This document shows positions 1 through 5,468 of a DNA stretch of 5,468 nt, piece after piece. The stretch is taken from positions 1-5,468 of the forward strand of contig JAHHUB010000112.1 in the NCBI GenBank assembly GCA_020024175.1. Direction: 5' to 3'. How positions within the stretch are numbered: the stretch's first letter is position 1; every line of letters starts with the position of its first letter. The notes beneath the pieces are model-generated. The model saw only the letters and a program-made list of their open reading frames with translations, had not been told where the DNA came from and made no database searches. The DNA comes from Oscillospiraceae bacterium (GTDB lineage: Bacteria > Bacillota > Clostridia > Oscillospirales > Ruminococcaceae). The position numbers and the translations under genes were made by a program.

Positions 1-875
1 ATAATATTGTATTTTTGTTCTATTATTTTGTCAGTGTCAAAGAAAGAACGATTAATTCTTTTAGCCAGTAGTTTTCCCACCAAAGTTTTGCCGCAACCTG
101 GCATACCTACAAAAACTATATTGCTTTTGCGTCTTATAATTTTATGTATAATATTTTTTTCTTTGGTTTTGGAAATAGTTTTTTCAGTGAAAAGTTCAGA
201 GGCTTTTTTAGCCTGTGCTACCAACATGGATATTCCACCCACAGATGTGATATTTCGTTTTTGTGCCTCCATAACAAATTTAGTTCGCAGTGGATTATAG
301 ATTAAATCCACTGCATAGCGACATTTGGGGAAAATATCAAAATCTATGGGGCATTCTCCACTATTTGGGTACATTCCTACAGGAGTGGTGTTAATTATAA
401 TATCAGCATCACTGTGAATAGTCAAATTATCATAATTATTTTCACCTTTTCGGGAAATGATGACAATTTCTCTTGCCCCTAAGTTTTCCAAAACTGCATA
501 AACAGTGGCACAGGCACCGCCACTTCCCAAAATAAGAGATTTTAATCCTTTGGGATTTATTCCGTTTGTATCCAAAAGATATTTAAACCCATAATAATCT
601 GTGTTATATCCAATTAATTTATTGTTTTTTTTGACAATAGTGTTTACACTGCCGATTTTTAAAGCATCTGTGCTTATTTCATCTAAATATTTCATAACGG
701 TTTTTTTATAAGGTATAGTTACATTAAAACCGTTGTATCGGGGGTTTTTTATCAAGTTTTTCAGATTATTTTCATCGGTTTCACATAGTTCATAAGTATA
801 ATTGCCTAAAAGTTTATGGATTTGCGGCGAAAAACTGTGTTTTAAAGTTTTCCCGATAAGTCCGTAACATTGCAT
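1..875 (-). CDS. aroE-aroK: Bifunctional shikimate dehydrogenase / shikimate kinase (AroE-AroK fusion), 3' end cut by window edge
   Basis: Read by hand codon by codon from ATG at 875 to the window edge: 291 residues with no stop. Residues 1 to about 235 are shikimate dehydrogenase (3-dehydroshikimate + NADPH to shikimate). Visible motifs are HSFSP (13-17, shikimate-binding serines), NVTIPYK (51-57, catalytic Lys57), VNT (77-79), GYNTD (89-93, catalytic Asp93), the nucleotide loop GSGGA (117-121) with SR (141-142) placed to contact NADP, INTTPVGM (161-168) and GGISMLVAQA (213-222). After a short lysine-rich linker, shikimate kinase begins at about 251, with Walker A GMPGCGKT (257-264) and FFDTD (278-282), the Mg/shikimate region. 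The kinase would need roughly 120-140 further residues beyond the window. No ATG, GTG or TTG lies between Leu218, inside the dehydrogenase, and Met258, inside the P-loop, so a separate kinase gene is unlikely. It is the last gene of the visible aro operon, starts 20 nt after aroC and has a strong AGGAGG. The two activities catalyse consecutive steps in the cytosol. Confidence 0.93.
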   Translation of the reverse strand, partial: MQCYGLIGKTLKHSFSPQIHKLLGNYTYELCETDENNLKNLIKNPRYNGFNVTIPYKKTVMKYLDEISTDALKIGSVNTIVKKNNKLIGYNTDYYGFKYLLDTNGINPKGLKSLILGSGGACATVYAVLENLGAREIVIISRKGENNYDNLTIHSDADIIINTTPVGMYPNSGECPIDFDIFPKCRYAVDLIYNPLRTKFVMEAQKRNITSVGGISMLVAQAKKASELFTEKTISKTKEKNIIHKIIRRKSNIVFVGMPGCGKTLVGKLLAKRINRSFFDTDKIIEQKYNI

Positions 876-882
876 AAAATAA

Positions 883-888
883 CCTCCT
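883..888 (-). promoter_or_regulatory. Ribosome binding site of aroE-aroK
   Basis: The minus strand reads AGGAGG, within AAGGAGGTT, 7 nt before the ATG at 875. It is the strongest Shine-Dalgarno sequence in the window and fixes the start of the fusion gene, placing Met1 three residues before the conserved YGLIG strand of AroE. It lies in the 20-nt gap after the aroC stop. Confidence 0.88.
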
Positions 889-895
889 TTTTATT

Positions 896-1978
896 TTATT
901 TTAAATCCAAAAGTAAATCATATATTGATATAGCTGCAGCACTTTCCACACAGGGCAAAGCACGAGGTACAATACATGGGTCATGTCTGCCCTCAATAAT
1001 AAGTTTTTCATTTGTATTTTGAGAAAGACTTACGGTGTTTTGCACAATAGCTATAGATGGTGTGGGTTTTATAACTGTGTTAAACACAACAGGCATTCCG
1101 TTTGTAATACCGCCATTTATTCCTCCGCTATTGTTGGTTTTGGTTTTTATTTGACCTTTTTCCATATAAAATTCATCATTATTTTCTTTGCCTGTAAGTA
1201 AACCTGAATCAAAACCTCTGCCAAATTCAATGCCTTTTACAGCAGGTACAGCAAAAACAGCTTGGGCAATTTTATTTTCCACACCGTCAAACATAGGTTC
1301 TCCCACACCTACAGGAAGTCCTGTTATCATACACTCTATTATTCCACCCAAAGAATTTCCTTCGGATTTGGCTTTTAAAATTGCGGATTTCATATTTTTT
1401 TCCGCTTCACTGTCCATAACAGGAAATGGTTTTTCAGCAATATTTTTGTAATATCTTATATCAGGGTTTACAGGGTCAAAAGTTCTGTCTTTAAACTTGT
1501 AAATTTGTTTAATATGGGAAAAAATACTGATGTTTTCATCTTCCAAAAACTGCATTATTATTCCGCCCACTAAGCAGAGAGGAGCTGTCAGTCTGCCTGA
1601 AAAATGTCCTCCGCCTCTTGTATCATTATATCCTTTGTATTTTATATGGGCAGTATAATCTGCATGGGAAGGGCGTGGCAAGTCTGCAATTTTTGTATAA
1701 TCTTTAGCTTTTGTATCCTTATTCATAATAAGAGCTGTCAGTGGAGAACCACAGGTGGTGTTGTTTATAAGTCCACAGATAAAACGCGGTTTGTCATCTT
1801 CTTTTCTGGTTGTTGTAAACTCTGAAGTTCCGGGTGCTCGCCGAGCAGTAAAACAGCAAAGTTTTTCCATGTTGATTTTTTTTCCGGCAGGCAGTCCGTC
1901 AATGGTTACACCTATAGCTTCACAATGGGATTCACCGAAAATTGTAATTTTTATATTTTTACCAAAAGTAGATGACAT
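896..1978 (-). CDS. aroC: Chorismate synthase
   Basis: 360 residues, a normal family length, from ATG to TAA. It converts EPSP to chorismate by anti-1,4-elimination of phosphate, using reduced FMN; this is the last common step to Phe, Tyr, Trp, folate and quinones. The three family signatures are present. The first is GESHCEAIGVTIDGLPAG (15-32) with the conserved His18. The central one is RGGGHFSGRLTAP (121-133), where the usual GGGRSSAR-type sequence is replaced by a GGGHFSGR form that I recall from Clostridia. The last is GRHDPC (330-335) followed by VESAA (345-349). Also visible are ARRAPG (45-50), PSHADYTA (103-110) and SGGINGGITNGMP (284-296). The start lies 1 nt after the aroA stop, with AGAGGT 5 nt upstream inside the aroA coding end, so translation is probably coupled to aroA. 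No truncation or missing key residue was seen. Confidence 0.97.
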   Translation of the reverse strand: MSSTFGKNIKITIFGESHCEAIGVTIDGLPAGKKINMEKLCCFTARRAPGTSEFTTTRKEDDKPRFICGLINNTTCGSPLTALIMNKDTKAKDYTKIADLPRPSHADYTAHIKYKGYNDTRGGGHFSGRLTAPLCLVGGIIMQFLEDENISIFSHIKQIYKFKDRTFDPVNPDIRYYKNIAEKPFPVMDSEAEKNMKSAILKAKSEGNSLGGIIECMITGLPVGVGEPMFDGVENKIAQAVFAVPAVKGIEFGRGFDSGLLTGKENNDEFYMEKGQIKTKTNNSGGINGGITNGMPVVFNTVIKPTPSIAIVQNTVSLSQNTNEKLIIEGRHDPCIVPRALPCVESAAAISIYDLLLDLK

Positions 1979-1979
1979 A

Positions 1980-3242
1980 TTATACCTCTTTTTCTGTTTT
2001 TCCTCCCAATTTCATATAGTCAATGTAAAAATCAGGGTAGGATTTATTTACTGCCTCAGCATTTTCAATTATAACAGGATTTTTGCACTTTACAGCAGCC
2101 ACAGCACACATCATGGCAATTCTGTGGTCGTTAAAGGAATTTACTTTGCCGCCATTTAAAAATTCCCTGCCTGTTATAATGAATCCGTCATTTTTTTCTT
2201 CTATATGGGCACCTAAATTTTTAAGACAAGTGCAGATGGCATTAATGCGGTCAGATTCTTTAATACGAAGTCTTTCTGCCCCCGAAACTATGGTTTCTCC
2301 ATAAGCCAGTGCCCCTAAAACTGCTATTTCAGGCACAATATCGGGAATTTGCTCACAGTTTATTTTAATGCCATGAAGTTTGTTTGCCTTTACAGTGATT
2401 TTATTTTTTTCTATAGTTACATCTGCACCGAATTTTTTTAGAATATCTAAAATTTCTCTGTCCCCCTGAAGAGAATTTGGATTAAGTCCCATACAGCTTA
2501 TGCCTTTTTCGGAAAATGCACCCATAGTAAGCCAAAATGCACTGTTTGACCAGTCCCCCTCTGCATATATTTTTTTGGGAGCTATATATTTTTGATTGCC
2601 TTTTATATAAAAGAAATTTTCTTTTTCTTCAATAGTTATATCAAATTGCTTTAAAACTGCCAAAGTTAAATCTATATAACTGCGGGATTCTATTGGTGTG
2701 GTGATTAAAATTTTACTGTCATTTGAAAGTAGTGGCAGAGCAAATAATAAGCCTGTAATAAACTGGGAAGAAATATTTCCGGGCAATTTAAATTCACCAT
2801 ATGAAAGTTTATTTTCCACATGAATAATATCATCTTTACAGAATATAGTCATGCCCTTGTCAGTCAATTCTTCTTTTAAAGGGGAAAGAGGTCGTTTAGC
2901 TAGTTTTCCTTTTGTGATAAAATCTCCGTTTATACCCAAAGCACCTGCTATTGGCAGTAAAAAACGCAATGTAGAACCGCTTTCGCCGCAGGGAAGTGAA
3001 AGGTTTTTATTTATGTTTTCACCGGGTGAAATTTTAAATTTACAATTTTCTTCAGTAATACGAAAACCCATGGCAATAAGGCAGTTTTTGGTGGCATAAA
3101 TGTCCATGGAACTTTTGTTAAAATAAATTTCACTGCTGTTTTCCGACAATGCAGCAGCTATTAAAAGCCTATGAATATGGGATTTTGATGAAATAGCCTC
3201 TGTATTGCCATATATTTTTGATGGAATAATTTTTATATTCAC
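1980..3242 (-). CDS. aroA: 3-phosphoshikimate 1-carboxyvinyltransferase (EPSP synthase)
   Basis: 420 residues, a normal length, with GTG start and TAA stop. It transfers enolpyruvyl from PEP to shikimate 3-phosphate. Family residues are in place: SSKSHIHR (18-25, substrate Lys20, Ser21, Arg25), CGESGSTLRF (85-94), KRPLSPL (116-122, Arg117), SSQ (158-160, the shikimate-phosphate site), IPDIVPE (299-305, catalytic Asp301), RIKESDRI (326-333, catalytic Glu329), NDHRIAM (371-377) and KSYPDF (400-405). The PEP-site loop is GESGSTLRF, whereas the E. coli enzyme has GNAGTAMRP. Glu329 is preceded by Lys rather than by the His of the class II RxHE motif. GTG is preferred because the first in-frame ATG, at residue 46, would remove the 18-25 motif and because AGGAGT lies just upstream. 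It starts 3 nt after the aroB stop and ends 1 nt before aroC. Confidence 0.97.
   Translation of the reverse strand: MNIKIIPSKIYGNTEAISSKSHIHRLLIAAALSENSSEIYFNKSSMDIYATKNCLIAMGFRITEENCKFKISPGENINKNLSLPCGESGSTLRFLLPIAGALGINGDFITKGKLAKRPLSPLKEELTDKGMTIFCKDDIIHVENKLSYGEFKLPGNISSQFITGLLFALPLLSNDSKILITTPIESRSYIDLTLAVLKQFDITIEEKENFFYIKGNQKYIAPKKIYAEGDWSNSAFWLTMGAFSEKGISCMGLNPNSLQGDREILDILKKFGADVTIEKNKITVKANKLHGIKINCEQIPDIVPEIAVLGALAYGETIVSGAERLRIKESDRINAICTCLKNLGAHIEEKNDGFIITGREFLNGGKVNSFNDHRIAMMCAVAAVKCKNPVIIENAEAVNKSYPDFYIDYMKLGGKTEKEV
1984..1989 (-). promoter_or_regulatory. Ribosome binding site of aroC, embedded in the aroA 3' end
   Basis: The minus strand reads AGAGGT 5 nt before the aroC ATG. 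It lies within the last codons of aroA, so a ribosome finishing aroA covers it. This fits terminationreinitiation coupling between the two genes. Confidence 0.7.
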
Positions 3243-3245
3243 TGT

Positions 3246-4283
3246 TTACTCCTGTATCATCATTTGATAGAGTTGGTTAAAACTTATTTTCATAATTTTG
3301 CAATTTCCTATATTTTCGGGAATTACTAAATTTATAAATTCACCGTTTTTCTTCTTATCGTGTTTGATTATATCAAAAATTTGCTGATATGTATACGGAA
3401 TTTGCAAATTAAACCCATGAAAATTAAGAAGATTTTGAATTTCTCTGAAAACTTCTTCGGAACAAAGTCTGTTTTTATATGAAATTTCGGCAATTAAATA
3501 AATTCCTTTGGCTACCGCTTTGCCATGGCTCAATTTAAAATCACTTAAAAGTTCTATAGCATGACCAAAAGTATGGCCTAAATTTAGAAGTTGTCGGGAG
3601 TTTTCTTCAAATTCATCGGCAGCTACAATTTCTGCTTTTATTTTTATACAGTGTGAGATTATTTTTATATCCTGACCAGTAAAATGATTACTTAATTTTT
3701 GGAAAAGTTCTCCGCCATTTAAAATACTATATTTTATGATTTCACCCAAACCGTCGCTGATGTATTCACTTGGAAGTGTTGAAAGAGTGTTTATATCACA
3801 GATTACAGCTTTTGGTTGACAGAAAGTTCCCAGCATATTTTTGCCTGATGGGGTATCTACAGCGGTTTTACCTCCCACTGAGGAATCCACCATAGCCAAA
3901 AGTGATGTGGGGATTTGAATAAAATCAATACCACGCATATAAGTAGAAGAAACAAATCCGCTTAAATCACCTGTTACCCCTCCACCTAAAGCAATAACAA
4001 GACTTTTTCTGTCCATAGATTTTTCAGCCATAAAATTTGTTATTTTAATATACTCATTTATATTTTTACTTGTTTCTCCATGGGGGAATACATATTTATA
4101 TAGAGGAAAGCAGTTCTTTAAATTTTGAATACAGTTTTCTGAGTAGATTTTATCCACATTGTCATCAGTGATTATTAATGCACAACTGTAATTTTTATCT
4201 ATAAATTGGCTTAGGTTTGAAATGAGATTTTCGCCTAAATAAACATTATAAGGCGCTGAACATTTTATTGGAATAATTTCCAC
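3246..4283 (-). CDS. aroB: 3-dehydroquinate synthase
   Basis: 345 residues, close to the usual 340-360, with GTG start and TAA stop. It cyclises DAHP to 3-dehydroquinate using NAD and a divalent metal (Zn or Co) in the cytosol. Visible motifs are the NAD-binding ALGGGVTGDLSGF (98-110), TYMRG (114-118), the substrate region PTSLLAMVDSSVGGKTAVD (125-143, with Asp133 and Lys139) and GKNMLG (147-152). The metal ligands are Glu181 in GEIIKY (180-185), His237 in GHTFGHA (236-242) and His253 in LSHGKAVA (251-258). The 16-residue spacing between the two histidines equals that of the Aspergillus AROM DHQ synthase domain. The N-terminal PHGETSKN (67-74) also fits. GTG is the start because AGAAGGTG lies just upstream and no in-frame ATG occurs before residue 85. 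It is the first gene of the aro cluster, directly downstream of a terminator-like hairpin and 3 nt before aroA. Confidence 0.97.
   Translation of the reverse strand: MEIIPIKCSAPYNVYLGENLISNLSQFIDKNYSCALIITDDNVDKIYSENCIQNLKNCFPLYKYVFPHGETSKNINEYIKITNFMAEKSMDRKSLVIALGGGVTGDLSGFVSSTYMRGIDFIQIPTSLLAMVDSSVGGKTAVDTPSGKNMLGTFCQPKAVICDINTLSTLPSEYISDGLGEIIKYSILNGGELFQKLSNHFTGQDIKIISHCIKIKAEIVAADEFEENSRQLLNLGHTFGHAIELLSDFKLSHGKAVAKGIYLIAEISYKNRLCSEEVFREIQNLLNFHGFNLQIPYTYQQIFDIIKHDKKKNGEFINLVIPENIGNCKIMKISFNQLYQMMIQE
3248..3253 (-). promoter_or_regulatory. Ribosome binding site of aroA supporting a GTG start
   Basis: The minus strand reads AGGAGT, within CAGGAGTAAACAGTG, 5 nt before the GTG at 3242. 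It shares its last base with the aroB TAA stop. Its position supports the GTG start and suggests coupling of aroA translation to aroB. Confidence 0.8.
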
Positions 4284-4288
4284 TGTAA

Positions 4289-4296
4289 CACCTTCT
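4289..4296 (-). promoter_or_regulatory. Ribosome binding site of aroB supporting a GTG start
   Basis: The minus strand reads AGAAGGTG, with the AAGG core 7 nt before the GTG at 4283. It begins 8 nt after the T-run of the upstream hairpin ends, so hairpin, T-run and ribosome binding site follow each other almost without a gap. Confidence 0.7.
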
Positions 4297-4304
4297 TTTA
4301 TTTC

Positions 4305-4336
4305 AAAAAAAATATAGCCGAGGTCGGCTATATTTT
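4305..4336 (-). terminator. Intrinsic terminator after fakA, or leader hairpin of the aro operon
   Basis: A perfect 12-bp inverted repeat has arms at 4309-4320 and 4325-4336 and the 4-base loop ACCT on the minus strand. The stem core is TATAGCCG/CGGCTATA. On the minus strand it runs into eight consecutive T (4312 to 4305), four of them paired in the longest stem. This is a standard Rho-independent terminator for transcription coming out of the kinase gene, whose stop lies about 40 nt upstream. On the plus strand the T-run is only four bases, and no plus-strand gene is present to use it. Its closeness to aroB also allows a role as a transcription attenuator. Confidence 0.8.
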
Positions 4337-4338
4337 AA
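4311..4338 (-). promoter_or_regulatory. Tentative sigma-A-like promoter for the aro operon, overlapping the terminator hairpin
   Basis: On the minus strand TTAAAA (4338 to 4333, 4 of 6 matches to TTGACA) lies 16 nt before TATATT (4316 to 4311, 5 of 6 matches to TATAAT). Transcription would begin near 4304, giving a leader of about 20 nt that holds the aroB ribosome binding site but excludes the hairpin. Such matches are common by chance in AT-rich DNA. The main argument is positional, since there is no room for a promoter between the hairpin and aroB. Confidence 0.28.
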
Positions 4339-4373
4339 TTGTGATGAGTTTTTGTATAGTAAATTTGCTGTGA

Positions 4374-5468
4374 TTATTCTACAGAGATAATGTAGTAATA
4401 AACAGGCTGACCACCGTCAACAAGAGCAAATTCCACATTGTCGGAAACCTTGGCTCTTACAGCTTCTTCAACAGAAGCGGCTTGTTCTTCGGTAACACCT
4501 TCGCCATAAATGATAGTTACAAAACATTCGTCCTTGGTTTCATCTTTTCTTATCAGAGAGCGAATGAGTTTAACTGTGGCTTTTTCCAAATCTTTTTCCA
4601 CAAATGAAACTTTACCGTTTTCCAAAGCGAGGATTTCTCCTTTTTGGATCTTATGACCATCAAAGTTGCTGTCTCTTGCAGCAAAAGTTACAAGACCTGT
4701 TCCAACCTTTTCAAATGCCTTTGTCATTTCAAGGCGGTTAATTTCCAAATCGCTGCTGGCATCAAAGGAGAGCATAGCTGTAATTCCCTGTGGAATAGTT
4801 CTGGTGGGAAGAACGGTAACATTTCTGTCAGCAAGTTTAATTGTCTGTTCAGCAGCCATAATAATATTTTTGTTGTTTGGAAGAACAATTACATTCTTAG
4901 CGGGTGTTGCATGAATGGCAGAAAGAATATCATCTGTGGATGGATTCATGGTTTGACCGCCGCTTACAACCTGGTCAACACCTAAATCTGAAAACAACTG
5001 CTTAATACCATCCCCTGCACATACAGAAACAAAACCAAATTCTTTGTCGGGATCAACAGCAGCATAAGGGAATTCTTCGTTTTGAGATTCTGCCTGTTTT
5101 TCGTTTTGTCTTGCACTTTCCTTTTGGTTTGCAAATTGTTCACGCATATTTTCAATTTTAATTTTTGTCAGCATACCGTATTTGAGAGCTTCCTGCAAAG
5201 CGTTGCCGGGGTTATCGGTATGAACATGGCATTTGATAATATCTTCATCATCTACTACAACTGCACTGTCGCCGATGGATTCCAAATAAGCTCTCAGCTT
5301 GATGGAAGATGTGTCCTTATCGGATTTCATAACTATAAATTCAGTGCAGTATGTAAATGTAATGTCACCTTCATATTCACCTGCGGCATTCTTTTCGGAA
5401 ACAGCCGCAGCAGCATTTGCTTTGTCATCATCTGATTCAATGATAACACCGTTTTCAATGACACTCAT
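4374..5468 (-). CDS. fakA: Fatty-acid kinase ATP-binding subunit, FakA/YloV-type DAK-family protein (5' part outside window)
   Basis: The open frame covers 364 residues to a TAA stop and reaches the window edge. The ATG at 5468 is probably an internal Met, because whole FakA/YloV proteins have about 550 residues and the N-terminal DhaL-like (DAK2) ATP-binding domain of about 200 residues is absent. What remains is the middle domain (about 36-110) with YCTEF (40-44) and KCHVHTDNPG (79-88), a glutamine- and charge-rich linker (112-132), and the C-terminal domain (about 143-364) with GGQTMNPST (170-178), LPNNKNI (196-202), VLPTRTIPQG (219-228) and the family-typical end GGQPVYYYIISVE (352-364). 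Cys41, His81 and His83 appear to match the zinc ligands described in Staphylococcus FakA; that alignment is from memory. FakA with a FakB (DegV-type) carrier phosphorylates fatty acids for membrane lipid synthesis. It is richer in GC than the aro genes and is separated from them by a terminator, so it is probably not functionally part of their operon. Confidence 0.9.
   Translation of the reverse strand: MSVIENGVIIESDDDKANAAAAVSEKNAAGEYEGDITFTYCTEFIVMKSDKDTSSIKLRAYLESIGDSAVVVDDEDIIKCHVHTDNPGNALQEALKYGMLTKIKIENMREQFANQKESARQNEKQAESQNEEFPYAAVDPDKEFGFVSVCAGDGIKQLFSDLGVDQVVSGGQTMNPSTDDILSAIHATPAKNVIVLPNNKNIIMAAEQTIKLADRNVTVLPTRTIPQGITAMLSFDASSDLEINRLEMTKAFEKVGTGLVTFAARDSNFDGHKIQKGEILALENGKVSFVEKDLEKATVKLIRSLIRKDETKDECFVTIIYGEGVTEEQAASVEEAVRAKVSDNVEFALVDGGQPVYYYIISVE

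Noticed and set aside
99..122. Separate aroK gene starting near the P-loop
   Set aside because: The only nearby start codons are Met258, inside the Walker A motif, and Met217/Leu218, inside the AroE C-terminal motif. None gives a normal kinase N-terminus and no Shine-Dalgarno sequence was seen there.
7..300. Plus-strand open frame of 97 codons at the left edge
   Set aside because: It lies opposite the AroE-AroK coding frame, whose motifs are unmistakable. Its translation shows no recognisable domain, and no ribosome binding site was seen.
1755..2159. Plus-strand open frame of 134 codons across the aroC/aroA junction
   Set aside because: It is antisense to two well-supported genes and its phenylalanine- and serine-rich translation is typical of the reverse of AT-rich coding DNA.
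4337..4373. T-box, riboswitch or antiterminator upstream of the aro hairpin
   Set aside because: Only about 37 nt lie between the fakA stop and the hairpin, far too few for a T-box. The best alternative pairing I found is 5 bp (CTATA with TATAG), which is not convincing.
4340..4374. Repeated TGTGAT in the gap between fakA and the hairpin
   Set aside because: Two six-base copies about 30 nt apart without further flanking similarity are expected by chance, and the second overlaps the fakA stop codon.
4353..4384. Promoter for aroB upstream of the hairpin (TACTAT or TATACA as -10 on the minus strand)
   Set aside because: Both -10 candidates match only 4 of 6 positions, and the sequences at -35 distance match 2 or 3 of 6. 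They are too weak to annotate, though they cannot be excluded.
4644..5435. Several plus-strand open frames opposite fakA
   Set aside because: They overlap each other and are antisense to a clear FakA frame. Cysteine- and phenylalanine-rich translations without motifs indicate shadow frames.

Overview
The window is an AT-rich bacterial fragment in which every supported gene lies on the minus strand, so it reads from high to low coordinates. It holds the 3' part of a fakA/yloV-type fatty-acid kinase gene (5468 to 4374), a short gap with an intrinsic terminator, and then a tightly packed shikimate-pathway operon: aroB (4283-3246), aroA (3242-1980), aroC (1978-896) and a gene running off the left edge (875-1) that encodes shikimate dehydrogenase fused in frame to shikimate kinase (aroE-aroK). 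Low GC, AGGAGG-type ribosome binding sites, a YloV/FakA homologue and the style of the AroC and AroA motifs suggest a Firmicute, most likely of the class Clostridia. I cannot name a species.

The operon covers five of the seven steps from DAHP to chorismate: 3-dehydroquinate synthase (step 2), shikimate dehydrogenase and kinase (steps 4 and 5, one polypeptide), EPSP synthase (step 6) and chorismate synthase (step 7). DAHP synthase (step 1) and 3-dehydroquinate dehydratase (step 3) are not in the window; they may lie beyond the left edge or elsewhere. Junctions are minimal: 3 nt between aroB and aroA, 1 nt between aroA and aroC, 20 nt between aroC and aroEK. Each internal gene has a Shine-Dalgarno sequence placed in or beside the end of the gene before it, which implies one transcript with coupled translation. 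aroB and aroA both start with GTG.

The 90-nt gap at 4284-4373 contains a 12-bp hairpin with a T-run that reads as the terminator of fakA, yet its T-run ends only 8 nt before the aroB Shine-Dalgarno sequence. The aro promoter must therefore lie upstream of the hairpin, which would make it a leader attenuator, or inside it. A weak promoter-like pair does overlap the hairpin. Base composition also changes at this boundary, fakA being visibly richer in GC than the aro genes.

I see no tRNA or rRNA genes, CRISPR arrays, insertion sequences or other mobile elements, and no gene-free stretch longer than 90 nt. The most unusual item is the AroE-AroK fusion. The rest is a conventional biosynthetic locus, and I found no sign of a wholly new system.
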